From NCBI RefSeq assembly GCF_033297405.1, contig NW_026944222.1, positions 1,765,785 through 1,829,784 on the forward strand: a stretch of DNA of 64,000 bases, read 5' to 3'. The position numbers were made by a program, and so were the translations under genes. Origin of the DNA: Parathielavia appendiculata. Its lineage: Eukaryota > Ascomycota > Sordariomycetes > Sordariales > Chaetomiaceae. Below the pieces are notes generated by a model, which saw only the letters and a program-made list of their open reading frames with translations, was not told the origin of the DNA and did not search any database. Each line of letters opens with the position of its first letter. The stretch's first letter is position 1. Shown piece by piece: positions 32,832-45,019 of this stretch.

Positions 32832-35556
32832 GGTGGCTGTGGTGTAGTGCAAAACGAGTGGACATGGCAGTGATGCCCCTTAGCGCTGCCGCTTTGCGTG
32901 GTAGCGCAGACACGGCTACAGTACCTCCCCTGCAGGACGGCTCGGTCAGAACATGTGTGTCGTTGAGAGACGCCCACGCATTGGAGCAGTAATGAGCCAC
33001 CGGTGCAGAGTTGTGGTGCACCACAATAACAAAAAGAGAGAAGGAGTGGGAGCGACGTAACGAAGACGCGAGAAAAGGTCAGGAGTAGGGTAAGCAAGAA
33101 ACAGAAAGACGCAAGACGCGTCGGAGCTGGAGCTGCGGGACGCGGGTCAACGGACGGCGCAATGAAAATGGACGAAAAGTCGAGGACTATAACCACAGCT
33201 TTGCCGAATATACGTGTAAGCTTCGCTGCAACGAAGAAATGAGCGACCAAAGTAAGAAGGAGAAGCGACTGAGGTGGGATGAAGATATAAACCGGGGGGT
33301 GCATTAAGAGACGCTAAGAGGAACGGCTGTGGTTGGGTAAGGCTTGAATTTGATGATTTCGAGTCGTGACCCAGTTTTCTCCCCCCAATCAAGGAACATC
33401 CGTCACGGATCGGTACCTCGTTTTGCTTGGGCACGGCTTTCACTTCATCTGCCGTGTTACCTAGGTACCTTCATCTTCAGCTCCAGCTCACAACGCCAGG
33501 GCCAGGTTTCTGGAAGACGCGTTGCATCAAAGTCCGCGGCTGTGTGACTGTCAAGACAAGAATCTGAACAAGGAATGAACAAAAAGCAAATTCCGAAGTT
33601 GAGTCGCATCGAGGCCTGGTCCATGGCCAGTGAGCAACCCCTGCTGTGGGGCCGGGTGTCATCCAGGGGTTGTGTTTCCGAGGCCGGGGAGTTGGCTGCA
33701 AGCGGGTCAGCGTGGGACGGAGAAGATTTGAATTTTCGCCCTGCCCGAGGATTCTTGAACATCCACCCAACCCGACAAGGACTATGTGTACAAAGAATAT
33801 TTCCCAGTTCCCTGAAGGAAGCATTTTACAAACAACAAGCCCTTGAAGGCTCGGGCGTGGTAGGGAACAGTTTGTCAGTGGGCCTGGTCATACGCGCGTA
33901 ACAGGTCGACAAACCCCAAGGCCGGATGTTGACTGCTCGGCGGATCTGTGGCTTCGTGGATCGATGTCTGGCTTTCAGCCTCCGGGACTCATTCCGTGGC
34001 CAGGATAACTACCCAGCGGCGAGCCGATCTGGCGCTGATTGCGAAACAAACTGCTGATATCTGTCACGCTGTTTTGGATGAACGAGGCCTCGCAACATGA
34101 AGAGATACCTCTGCCAACACAGCCTGGGCATCTGTTACAGCATTACCTACTAGGGTGGCGCCGCGTCCAGAACCTCTGAGTACCTTGCTCGGCTTCATCC
34201 CGATGAAGCTGGCCTTGGCTTCAGACGGGATTGTTCTTCTCCAGGGCATCCCTCATAGGCATCCACCCGCAGCCTATCTGCACAGATTACCCACCCAAGA
34301 ACCAGTTATTGGCCTCAAGCACTCGCCTGCTCAGCATCGCGTTACCCCAAGCTGCGTCCTCCTCATCAACAGATGATCCAGCTGAAGCAGCTGCCCGCGA
34401 ACCCACCAAAATATCCGAACCTACCTACACTCCCGTGACCGAGGGTGGGGGGCCGTTTAGGTTCCACCGAAGAATGGAAGGGGAGAAGAAGCCGCTCAAT
34501 AAGCAAGGCAGGACTTCCTCACCCCAGGAGCCATCCTCGTCGACCCCTTATTATTATTCAACGGCAACGCGCATGCGGTACGGAATTTCTGCAGCCAGGG
34601 AAGAAAACGCGACTGTCGGTGACTGGCTCCTGTCAGAAGGCAGTGGGTATCGTGGCTGTCCTTGAAACACAACGGTCACACGGATCAACAAGGACAACCC
34701 TCCGAAAAAGACTAGGGCCATGCGTTACGTACGTCACAGACATCCTTCCAGCGCCTTGTGATCGAGAACAGAGCTCCGTTCCTGCATTAGCGCCATGGCC
34801 GGATGCGTTGCCAACCAGCCGATCTTGGTTCTCCGGTGTGTCGGCAAAACAACAGAGCATTTCACACTTATACCACGAGAGGTAAGACCAAGTACTGGCG
34901 TATGTAGAGCAGGAAAGATTTCCCGTCAAGAACAGAGTTATTGCCAACATTCTATAAGCTGGCGATCCGGTATTTGCAAGGTGGCTGAGCCTGGCTATTC
35001 CGATTCTGCGGGTCCAGGGTTCAAAAGCTGGGGCGACTCCACCACGAGAGCCGGTAGGGCTTACGGGACAAGGCGTGTCAGCTGGAAACTCGGAGGGCAA
35101 ACCATGTCAATTCCAAGTCTTCCGTTGTCGACAGTCACATTCGACCGCCCCTCATGACAGACCAGCCAGAAGACGAGAAGGCTCAGGGGTGACATCGATA
35201 AGAGAAATACATGTCAAGGAACCTCAAGGCTGCGCTGTGGTCGGCTATCTCCTACATCATCATCGTACATGCCTCGAAAACGGCGTTCCCTCCCTCCCAT
35301 GTAGATATGCTCCCAACCCAGAATATCGGAGATCCCCTGCCAAGTCGGAAGAAAAAGGGGCCCGATTCATCATCTTGAAATTGAGAAGCCGAAACAGAAA
35401 CAAGGAACCGATTTCCCTGCCCGCCTTCAAGAATTCTTCTGCGAGCTCCGCTCTATAAAAGAAGCAGAAGCCGAAAACGCTGCCGAAAAGTCGAAAGGTG
35501 TTTGTGAACGAATGCCATTCCAGAGTCTGTCGCAAGAACCGGGAACAACTCTGCGC
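32832..35556. other. Intergenic, no gene seen
   Basis: About 2.7 kb between the PH-domain gene start and the 3' end of the coiled-coil gene. The left part is the PH gene's promoter and leader. Several open frames around 34150-34900 are short, overlap on both strands and lack start ATG or domains. A tRNA-like string near 34976-35043 was examined and rejected. Confidence 0.55.
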
Positions 35557-36710
35557 TTAGTCAGCCTTGACGGCAGATGACTGCGACGCAGCAGCAAGAG
35601 TCTGCCTCGCCGAATCCTCCTCCGACGCAGCAACAGGAGTCTGACTCGCTGAATCCTCATCCGACGCCGACACGGAATGGTTCAGATGGGAAGAATGCGA
35701 CGGTTCATGCGTCACCGACGTGTTGTTGCCTTGCATCTCCGAGAGTTGACGCTCTGCCGCGATAAAGATTAGCAACACGGACCCTGCGGACAAACTCGAG
35801 AGTACTCCGCCTACGGAAACTTACCCAACTCCCGGATTCGATGCCGCAGCATCTGGTTCTCGCGAATCAGCATCTGCGTCTCGGCTTGGTAAAAGGCACT
35901 CTCGTCGCGGCCGCCCAGCGCCCACGGCTCGCCGCTGTCGGCGCTGATGGACGCGGACCGTAGCCGGGGCGACGCGTTCCGGCTAGGTGTTCTGGACCGG
36001 TGGCGCAAATCGGCGCGGGCCAGGTCAAACGAGCTTCGCGGGAAGACGGGCGACCGTGGTAAGGAGCCCGAGCTCGGGTAGGCCGCCAGTGGTTGCGGCG
36101 ACGAAGTCGAGATGGTAAGCGGCGCTGATCGGTCAGAGGTTTCGTCTCCTAGGACTGCCGACTGGTTCTGCTGCTGTTGGCGCTGAAGTTGCTCCTGCAA
36201 CTGGCGGATCTGGGCGAGCAGTCGATTGACATGGAACTCTTGCTCGTTCTCGAGCTCTTGGTGAAGTTCACCGAGACTAGGGGTTCGGGTATGGTGGGGG
36301 ACCCCGGAGGCAATCAAGCGAGGCGACGCAGTGACGGGGTGGGGAATGTTTGGTTGGTAGTTGGATGGCTGGTCGTCTGCCACCATTTCGCCTGGCGCTG
36401 GCACGGAGGGGTCGGCAATATGGAGGTTTGCGAGGATCTGAGAACGACGACGGCCGGTGCTGGGCGATCGATTGCGGAATGACAAGGGACTGGCTGAGCC
36501 TGACCAATCAATATAGTCAGCAAAACTATTGACCTTTAAGTTTCATTTGGGAAGTGGTGACGTATGCGTACCTCGAGAAGGTGGCTCGCGCTGCAGGCCG
36601 GCGTTGAGGGTTGCTGTAGCCTGCAGAGAAATCGACGAGCGCCTTGAAGGAGAGGCCGTGGGCACACCATCTCCGTTCAGAGCTCCCGGTATCCCGCCAT
36701 CGAGCGACAT
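35557..36710 (-). CDS. Coiled-coil protein, function unknown
   Basis: Three exons (36710-36572, 36499-35825, 35753-35557) encode 336 residues; introns of 72 and 71 nt have GTACGC and GTAAGT donors. The protein is Ser/Pro/Arg-rich and likely disordered, with two coiled-coil segments: LGELHQELENEQEFHVNRLL followed by a Gln run (about residues 115-150), and FYQAETQMLIRENQMLRHRI then RELERQLSEMQ, which spans the second intron (about residues 250-285). SRT/SP sites are frequent, consistent with phosphorylation. The second segment has leucine-zipper-like spacing but no basic DNA-binding region precedes it, so bZIP was not assigned. No family recognised. The intact frame through three exons supports a real gene. 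Confidence 0.75.
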
Positions 36711-38021
36711 GTTGTGCGAAGAAGTCTTGCTGACTCTTCGACAAGACGAAGTAGAATGTCGATAGGAGCTAGATGCTGCTGCTCCGGCTATGGCTCCGAT
36801 GGGGAGAAGATATCAGGAAACGCAAGGTATGACGGGAGTCGAGACGAGACAGAGCCCGAAACGGTATCTGAAGGCAAGCAATACCAGTGCAACAAGCCAA
36901 CAATGTCCAGTGCTACCTAGAGGTTGAAAGGAGGTGAACCGCTGACGGTAACAGCCTGAATCCAGGCGAAGATCGGTGAGAAGACTTATGAAGCAGTCAG
37001 AAAGCGGTGGAACGAAGAATGATGTTTCCAACTCTTCAGTCTGGTGCTTGGTATGCTTTTGTCTCGCTTGGACGGTGGTGGGGTGCTTCGAGCAGCTGGC
37101 AGGATCGACGGCCTTCCCCGCGTGACGCAACAATTGGCACAAGGCCAGAGATCCACAATGAGACGATGTGGGCCACCACTTCCGTCTCAACATGGTGGTG
37201 ACGAGAGTCCAGAAAGGTAATTCAACGGAAGGCTGCGTCCTTTATTTTCAGAAGGATCTCCAGCTACTCATAGCTGCCGTTTACTTCATACTATTTTTGG
37301 CAGCTTCGATACGGATAGATACCGAGCGACAATGCGCAGCCTGGGCGATCCAGATGCCGCAGCCTTGGTTGTTAGTGCGAAACCCAACCTGTAAGTGGAA
37401 GACACGCCCAGCGCTTTTGGTTAACTACCGTGCAGTAAGAAGGATACTCTACATGCATTTGAATGACTGTGTTAGGTTGGGTTTCCGTATCTCCGACTTC
37501 CGTTTCTTGTTTTATTTTTCGCTTTTAACTCTCTCCTCTTGGGCATCGTCGTCTTAAGCAGTGACTCCAACTTCCACGTGTAACATGCTACCAAACAAAA
37601 TAGCTGCAAGACAGCACGTTATGCCAAGCCAAGCTGCCAAGGTCGCCTACTGCACGTTGAGGAGCGAAATGGAGATTGAATGAATTGCTGAGCAGTCTCG
37701 AGCAAAACCTGCGACTTCTTATGGTATGTGGGAACATAACACTCAAGTAGTTCTGTATAGCTACCTTAGTTAGGCACTTAGGCGGCAATCAAACCAGAAG
37801 CACAATGTGGCAACCCACAGGACCGGTGATGGTGAGAATCCATCCGGCCCGCAACCGAGATCTGATTTCTGGGCCAATGAACCAAACCACACCACAACAA
37901 CGACACCCTTGAGCCGACCAGCGAGCGGAAGACCCGGGCCGAGTTAACATCACCTGAATAAGTCCAACAGTCAGCACAGCAACCGACTTTTCCGCTTCTT
38001 ATCCGGCCACAACAGCGAAAT
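36711..38021. other. Intergenic divergent region, no gene seen
   Basis: About 1.3 kb between two divergent genes, so it holds both promoters. Short frames lack domain or splice support. Confidence 0.6.
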
Positions 38022-39320
38022 ATGCGACCCGGTTCGAGGCATCCGCTCTCACTCTGGGTTCCGGTGTCACGAGGCCCGGCGGGACCACCTTCTCGGATCA
38101 GGTCCCGCTTCCGCCACAAACCCGAACACAACACCACCCGCAAATTTTCCCACAGCACTCCCCTCTCCTCCCCTGCCGACTTCACCCACGCGGTACTAGG
38201 CGGCGGCGTAGTCGGCCTCGCCGTAGCCCAAACCCTGGCCCGCCAGCACCCCATCAGCTCTACCCTCCTCCTCGAACGCCACACCTCGGTTGGCACCGAG
38301 ACCTCCTCTCGCAACAGCGAGGTCATCCACGCGGGCATCTACTACGGCTCGTCCACAGTCAAGGCGGAGCTCTGCATCCGCGGCAAGGCCCTCCTCTACG
38401 CCCTCTGCGAGTCCCACTCGATCCCGCACCGCCGCACGGGCAAGTGGATCGTAGCGCAGACCGACGCCCAGCTCGCGGCGCTGCGGCAGATCCACGCCCT
38501 CTGCACCGGTGAGCTGGGCGTCCCCGTGCACTGGGTCGGGCGCGAGGAGGCTTCGCGCCGGGAGCCTGCCGTTCGCGCCGAACGGGGCGTCCTCGAGAGC
38601 CCGACGACAGGCATCATCGACAGCCACGCGCTGATGATGTGTCTGTTGGGGCTGTTCGAGGACGCCGGCGGGACGCTGGCGGTCGGGAGCGCGGTGGAAG
38701 GCGTGACGCCGCTGGGCGGAAACGGGAGCCGGGGATGGGAGTTGACGGTGAGGGACGTGGCTAGCGGCAAAGTATCGACCGTGACGGCCGAGACGATTGT
38801 CAATTCGGCTGGGCTGGGTGCGGTGGCGGTGCATAATATGATTGTGCCGCCTGAACGGAGGAGGGAGATGTTCTATGCCAAGGGAAACTACTTCTCGTAT
38901 GCGGCATCGAGTCCCAAGGTGAGCACGTTAATCTATCCCGCGCCGGAGCCTGGCCATGGCGGGTTGGGAACGCACTTGACGCTGGATTTGGGCGGGCGCA
39001 TCAAGTTCGGGCCCGATGTTGAGTGGGTCGACTCTCCCGACGACCTCACCGTGAACGGGTCGCGGTTGGAGCAGACGGTGAAGGAGGTGAAGAAGTATCT
39101 ACCTGGACTCGACGAGACACAGCTGCAGCCCGATTATGCCGGGATACGGCCCAAGCTGGGGAAACAGGGTGCAGTGGCACATGGCAAAGGGTTCGTGGAT
39201 TTCGTTATCCAGAAGGAGGAGGGATATCATGGGTGGATCAACCTGCTGAACATCGAAAGTCCCGGTCTAACGAGTTGCCTGGCCATAGCAGAAAAGGTAG
39301 AGAAGCTTTTGTATACATAG
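38022..39320 (+). CDS. Mitochondrial FAD-dependent L-2-hydroxyglutarate dehydrogenase-like protein
   Basis: A single exon of 432 residues. An Arg-rich, acid-poor N-terminus (about residues 1-50, ending KFSHSTPLSSP) looks like a mitochondrial presequence. The dinucleotide site is HAVLGGGVVGLAVAQTLA (about residues 56-73) with ERHTSVGTETSSRNSEVIHA following, the DAO-family FAD contact typical of L2HGDH/LhgO. Later blocks are FYAKGNYFSYAAS, GGLGTHLTLDLGGRIKFGPD and QPDYAGIRPKLGKQG, and the C-terminus is HGWINLLNIESPGLTSCLAI, the conserved FAD-binding end. The enzyme oxidises L-2-hydroxyglutarate to 2-oxoglutarate, a metabolite-repair step. A related FAD oxidoreductase with another substrate is possible. 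It is convergent with the DUF2415 gene. Confidence 0.88.
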   Translation: MRPGSRHPLSLWVPVSRGPAGPPSRIRSRFRHKPEHNTTRKFSHSTPLSSPADFTHAVLGGGVVGLAVAQTLARQHPISSTLLLERHTSVGTETSSRNSEVIHAGIYYGSSTVKAELCIRGKALLYALCESHSIPHRRTGKWIVAQTDAQLAALRQIHALCTGELGVPVHWVGREEASRREPAVRAERGVLESPTTGIIDSHALMMCLLGLFEDAGGTLAVGSAVEGVTPLGGNGSRGWELTVRDVASGKVSTVTAETIVNSAGLGAVAVHNMIVPPERRREMFYAKGNYFSYAASSPKVSTLIYPAPEPGHGGLGTHLTLDLGGRIKFGPDVEWVDSPDDLTVNGSRLEQTVKEVKKYLPGLDETQLQPDYAGIRPKLGKQGAVAHGKGFVDFVIQKEEGYHGWINLLNIESPGLTSCLAIAEKVEKLLYT

Positions 39321-39645
39321 CTAAGTCGCTCCAGAACCACGCCCCGGGAGGGGGGCCAATCTGTGACGGCGTGGCAGCTGGTTATTCTTTGGTACCATCC
39401 AAGACCAAATCCGATTCCCAGCCATATTAACGTGTATCATTAGGCCCGCCCAGCCATTCCAGATATATCGAGCGCTTTTGAAGTCCAACCCCACGTAACC
39501 GTAACGAGAGACTATGACAATGCCAGCCAGAATCGTCAACAGTCTCGGCTTCCGATATCCTCAGACCCAGGTTATGCTCACGAATGTCATTGCAACGCCA
39601 CAACGCCTTTCCTATGCAATATACCCATCCTTTGCCGCATCCAAC
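39321..39645. other. Short convergent intergenic spacer
   Basis: 325 bp between two convergent stop codons. It must contain both 3' ends; no gene or strong element seen. Confidence 0.6.
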
Positions 39646-42014
39646 TCAACTCAAAGTGATGCTCGGAGATAGCCTCCGCCCGAATAAGTTTACACGAAAC
39701 TCGTATATACCGTTCTCTGCGCCTACGAACCTACCCATTAAGTTAGTGGTTCATGTCTATAAGTGTCAAAACCAGGCTTAACTTACAATACGTCTCCATC
39801 CTCACTCCAAGCCAGACCCGCCGTGTCGTACGGTCCAGGACGCGTGTGCGACGTCATGAAAGTCCCCAGGACTCGCCGGGGCGAATTCTCCTCCCAGTCG
39901 CGCATAATATACGCCGCTCTAAACCGCCGCCTCGAGTCAGCTTGGGCCCTCAAATCAATGATTATCGACGGGCCCGTCTCATGAGGCTCGTTACCACCGA
40001 GTGAGGGTTCGTACAAGGCCTCGATATTATCCCAGGCGCCAGAGGAAGTAGGATTTAGGGTGTTTGCCACGCGTGAAAGCAGCGCGCCGCGACCGCCTGT
40101 CCCCGATCCCGCAGCCCCCAGGCCGCTGTCCAGTCCAGAAAAGGGTGCATACCGGCGTCTCTCGGCAGTGTTGTCCTCCCGCACCCGCAGACGCTCCTGC
40201 GCATTTTGGTTCCGCGCTCTTTGGTCACGGATATTCTCCAAAATCTCATTGACGGCTCGGGTCACGCTTGCGCTACGTTCTGTGTTGCGTGCGCCCTCGA
40301 CGGCGGTCCGACTCGCTCGCTCCGCCCAAGGGGGTCTTGAGCCAGTGCCCGGTCCGCTACCACCGCCATTGTTGGCGGTGCTGCTGCTGCTGTTGCCAGT
40401 TTCTGCGCCGGGCCTACTGGGGGCGCCGACATACTGGTCCTGTCGTCGGCGGTAGTCCTGGATGGCCTCCAAAACGGCCGTTTCTTCCGCAGTCAATGGG
40501 GTGTTGTATCGCGCCAGCGATGTGTGTCCCTCTGACTGGCGGTTATGACGGCTCTCCCCCGACGGATCCATGGCGTTCGCGAGACTCGCCAATAGGCTCT
40601 CGCTGCGCTCGGCCCGCTGCTCCAGCAGCCGAGGATCAATCGTACCTCTGTCCGTGACCGCCAGGTGCTCAAAATCGTCCTCGTTGTCAAGATACAAAAT
40701 CTGTCGCGCGTCGAAGCCGGCTCGCACATCAGCGATGCCTACGCGACCTCGGTCCTCGGTCCAGGCAAGAAGGTCGATTGGGCCGGGAGAGAAGGCCATG
40801 TCTCTCACAGCGCCGAACTCAGCGTTCGCCCTTGACGCGTTGAACGACGTGATCAACGGCTCTGCTCCCTGCATGGTCAATGCCGCAACGTCGAATACCG
40901 AGATGATCCCATACTGGGTCCCTACAGCAAGATACCTTCCCGTGCTGGAAAAACACGCCGCGAAACTCCCTCTGCTGCTTAGTTAGCGAATACTACGTCC
41001 TTAAAGGAGTCACGGGAGTACCGACCTGTTATCAGATCGGTCGTCTTTGCTTTGGCTTTTGAGCTGGATCCTGCCGCACGGGTTCCAGGCGTATAAGGGT
41101 CGCGCCGTGACTCGTACGGAGGCGCAACTCTCAGTCTTCTCCTTCCGCTCATGAATGTACAAGTAGGGATCGTCGCTGATGGCGATGAGCAGTCGCCCGT
41201 CAGGAGATATGACCCCCCTGTTCATGTAGTCCGGATATGTAATCTTGTCCAACGCCTCCTGGTCCCGAAGGCTAACGACAATGACGGAACTATCATTATG
41301 CGCCAACACTGCGACATCCTGGTCGTACGCCCCCTCGAACGCTTCGGCGAGTGTCGGTGGTGACCAGAGTGTTATGCAATTCACTCGATCCTTTCCGAAG
41401 TCAGTGCTTTGTGCCACAAGGTTTTTATCTAAACGAGCCTCGGCCAGCAACGACGACGTGACCTCGGAGAGATCGAGGGCTAGAGGAAGGCGGTTGTCGG
41501 CCTGGAAGTCCAATCTGCTGCCGGTTTCGTGCGCTTCGCTTCGCTCGCCCACCTGGAATGCACTGAAAACGCCGGACTCGCCTCCACAGCATACCCAACC
41601 ATTCCGTGCCACCAAACACCTCGGGTTGAAGGACAAGCGCTTGACGGTTTCAAATTCTTGGGTCTTGGTGTTCAGTCGCTGTATCTGGCAGTTCTTGCTG
41701 TCGGTGCCTGGGGCCGGAAAATAGATGCGATTCTGACTGTCGGTGCCGATAAGGGAGCGTAACTGCCAGTGTCTAGCAGCGACGTGTTAGAAATCATCTC
41801 GAAGCCGACGGATTGCGCAGCCAAGCAAATGGTAACGTACTGCCAGCGAACGCCGGTGCGGAAACGCCGTCGGGGGCGAGATAGAATGAGATCTTCGGTC
41901 GGGGCGTATCTGCAATCAAGCAAGTATGTTTGTCAGTATCTATTATTATACGACGAGCGCGAGGTTTCGACACTCAAAGGTCGAAGATTCATACACATTG
42001 CTTGTGACGGCCAT
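39646..42014 (-). CDS. DUF2415/WD40-like beta-propeller protein
   Basis: Five exons (42014-41995, 41909-41841, 41772-41026, 40971-39787, 39730-39646) give 701 residues. The first exon is 20 nt, and all introns have GT/AG ends (three with CTAAC-like branch sites). The N-terminus is MAVTSNVYAPTEDLIL, then WQHWQLRSLI and repeated beta-strand motifs (RLSFNPRCLVARNGWVCCGG; NRGVISPDGRLLIAISDD; FAACFSSTGRYLAVGTQYG) that read as propeller blades. FSPGPIDLLAWTEDRGRVG followed by IADVR is the DUF2415 (Pfam PF10313) signature. A disordered Ser/Gly/Ala linker separates this from the last blade, LAWSEDGDVLFVGAENG. Function is unknown; a scaffold role is inferred from the fold. Ordinary ORF calling would miss the first two exons and the last one. 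Confidence 0.85.
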
Positions 42015-42880
42015 GGTGCCGGTGTCTTGGCGGAGTGCTAACGTGATGCGACCATCCAGATTCTATCCCGGCCAGTGGCGCTGCAGCTGCGATGATTATT
42101 GATAATGTTCGGTTATTCTCAAGGCGCTGAATGCTCCCACAATCCCGGAGTCTTCGGGTAGGCGGTGTTTGTACTGAAACCAGTGCGCAGAGTGCTGGAT
42201 ACAATTGACAGCGGCGACGTCAGGACATGGAGGTGATCGTCATCAGTTGTAAGTGGAGTAATCAGAAGAGCTCAATCCGTTTCCGTCATCCGACAAATAA
42301 AAGCGGACACAGCACCCGGCATTCAAATACCGGTAGAACGAACTGTATGAACCGGTGAAAAAGAGTGGCTTTTGCCACTCTTCCCGTTGAGAAATTCATC
42401 GCAGATGGCTGACAGCTCCCAGACCAACAAGGCTGGCAACATCCGCGTTTGCGCTGCATCCCTGCGCCATCGCAAAGAGGCCCAGCAGGTGCAGATTCGG
42501 TATGGATGTAATGCTAGCGTTTGATACACATACAGTAACGTACATCCGTACAAGATGTTCACGCCTTCATCCGTGTTTTCCCGGCCAGTCTTCTCCTATC
42601 CCCGGCCTTGGCCGCCGTCAACCAAAAGCGCAAACGGGCCCGTGCCCAGCTCCACTTCATAGCAAGCCAGTGGCTGACCGCGAAATTCGAACGGCTTCGA
42701 TGCAGGCGGTGAATTTTTTTCGCTCCTGTACAAAAGACGCTGAATAACCGTTCCTCCATCCTTCTTCATCCTCCATCTCCATCAATTCCACCATCCCACC
42801 CACCCGTGGTCTGCTTAGCCGTGATTCCCCCATTTTACCTAGAGAAGGGTGTTAGTTTCCTTTAATTAGAGCCTTTCACA
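42015..42880. promoter_or_regulatory. Shared divergent promoter region, DUF2415 gene / SSC1
   Basis: 866 bp between two divergent starts. A perfect 9-bp inverted repeat with a TTTT loop lies at 42361-42382 (AAGAGTGGC...GCCACTCTT). Heat-shock elements were sought for SSC1; GAA and TTC triplets occur near 42684-42702 but not at canonical spacing, so none is claimed. Confidence 0.55.
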
Positions 42881-45019
42881 ATGCTGTTTACACGGCTTCC
42901 TCGTGCTGTAAGTCTCTTCTCTCCAGAAGCGCGACTGCCATGCGCGATGACATCGTTGCATCTTTTCTAACAGCCATCCAGCTTCCCAGGGCAACCTCAG
43001 TAGCTTCCCGCTCGGCGGGTCTGCTGTGGAGGACTCCCGCGTTCACGCGGTTCCAGTCTACGGATGAGAAGGTCAAGGGCGCTGTTATCGGCATCGACCT
43101 CGGTAAGTCGCCGCCGCCCACGTCAAGACTCGACCATGGACTCATTCAGCCGCTCTCTAGGCACAACCAACTCCGCCGTCGCCATCATGGAGGGCAAGAC
43201 CCCCAGGATTATTGAGAACGCCGAGGGTGCTCGCACAACACCTTCAGTCGTTGCCTTCGCTGAGGATGGTGAGCGGTTAGTCGGTGTTGCTGCCAAGCGC
43301 CAGGCCGTTGTCAACCCCGAGAATACCCTCTTCGCCACCAAGCGGTTGATCGGACGCAAGTTTACCGACGCCGAGGTGCAGCGCGATATTAAAGAGGTGC
43401 CATACAAGATTGTTCAGCACACCAACGGCGATGCCTGGGTTGAGGCGCGCGGCCAGAAGTACTCGCCCTCCCAGATTGGTGGCTTTGTCCTTGGCAAGAT
43501 GAAGGAAACCGCTGAGGCTTACCTCAGCAAGACCGTGAAGAATGCCGTCGTCACCGTCCCTGCATATTTCAATGACTCTCAACGTCAGGCTACCAAGGAT
43601 GCTGGTCAGATTGCCGGCCTGAACGTCCTCCGTGTCGTCAACGAGCCCACCGCTGCCGCCCTTGCCTACGGTCTGGAGAAGGAGGCTGACCGTGTCGTTG
43701 CCGTCTACGATCTCGGCGGTGGTACCTTCGATATCTCGATTTTGGAGATTCAGAACGGCGTGTTTGAGGTCAAGTCGACCAACGGTGACACTCATCTTGG
43801 TGGTGAGGACTTTGACATCCACCTCGTCCGCCACCTGGTCCAGCAGTTCAAGAAGGAGTCTGGCATTGATCTCTCCAACGACCGCGTGGCCATCCAGAGA
43901 ATCCGTGAAGCTGCCGAGAAGGCCAAGATTGAGCTGTCCTCGTCGCTCCAGACCGACATCAGCCTTCCCTTCATCACGGCCGACTCTTCGGGCCCCAAGC
44001 ACATCAACCAGAAGCTCACTCGCGCGCAGCTCGAGGCTATGGTAGACCCCCTCATCAAGAGGACCGTCGAGCCTGTCCGCAAGGCCCTAAAGGATGCCAA
44101 CCTTCAGGCGAAGGACATCCAGGAGGTGATCCTCGTTGGTGGCATGACCCGTATGCCCAAGGTTTCCGAGTCCGTCAAGAGCATTTTCGGCCGTGAGCCC
44201 GCCAAGTCGGTTAATCCCGACGAGGCTGTTGCCATCGGTGCCGCCGTCCAGGGTGCCGTTCTCTCTGGCGAGGTCAAGGACCTGCTCCTTCTCGATGTCA
44301 CTCCTCTCTCGCTCGGTATTGAGACCCTTGGCGGTGTCTTCACCCGCCTGATCAACCGCAACACCACCATTCCTACCAAAAAGTCCCAGGTTTTCTCTAC
44401 TGCGGCCGACTTCCAGACCGCCGTCGAGATCAAGGTCTACCAGGGCGAGCGTGAGCTCGTCAAGGACAACAAGCTTCTCGGCAACTTCCAGCTTGTCGGT
44501 ATTCCTCCCGCCCACCGTGGAGTGCCCCAGATCGAGGTTACCTTTGATATTGATGCCGATTCTATCGTCCACGTCCATGCCAAGGACAAGTCCACCAACA
44601 AGGACCAGTCCATCACCATTGCCTCGGGCTCTGGTCTTTCTGAGTCTGAGATTCAGAAGATGGTTGAGGAGTCCGAGAAGTACGCTGAGCAGGACAAGGA
44701 GCGCAAGGCTGTCATTGAGACGGCCAACCGCGCCGACAGCGTCGTGAACGATACTGAGAAAGCCCTCAACGAGTATGCCGACAAGCTGGACAAGGCTGAG
44801 GCCGACCAGATCCGCGAGAAGATTGCCTCTCTTCGCGAATTTGTCGCCAAGGCTCAGTCCGGCGAGGTTACGGCCACTTCTGCGGAGATCAAGGAGAAGA
44901 CCGATGACCTCCAAGTTGCCAGCCTGAACCTTTTCGACAAGATGCACAAGGCCCGCGCCGAGTCTGGCGAGCCCAGCCAGAGCGCTGAGGGCGAGAAGAA
45001 GGACGAGCCCAAGGCTTAA
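42881..45019 (+). CDS. SSC1: Mitochondrial Hsp70 (SSC1/mortalin)
   Basis: Three exons (42881-42907, 42982-43102, 43161-45019) encode 668 residues. The presequence MLFTRLPRALPRATSVASRS is Arg-rich without acids, and its first 9 codons form exon 1. The nucleotide-binding domain starts GAVIGIDLGTTNSAVAIM and includes the Hsp70 signatures VYDLGGGTFDISIL and VILVGGMTRMPKV; the linker KDLLLLDVTPLSLGIETLGG leads to the substrate-binding domain, with an acidic helical lid and KKDEPKA at the end. It drives ATP-dependent import and folding in the mitochondrial matrix with TIM44 and MGE1. The exon 1 acceptor was chosen to keep frame (CCATCCAG at 42981). The identity is firm. Confidence 0.97.

Noticed and set aside
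34231..34665. 144-codon plus-strand frame
   Set aside because: No ATG at its start, no recognised domain, overlapping frames on both strands; not supported.
34976..35043. tRNA-like string with GGTGG...CCACC ends
   Set aside because: The B-box is imperfect, no anticodon arm forms and the length is too short for a tRNA.
42684..42702. Heat-shock element upstream of SSC1
   Set aside because: GAA and TTC triplets occur but their spacing is not the canonical nGAAnnTTCn array.
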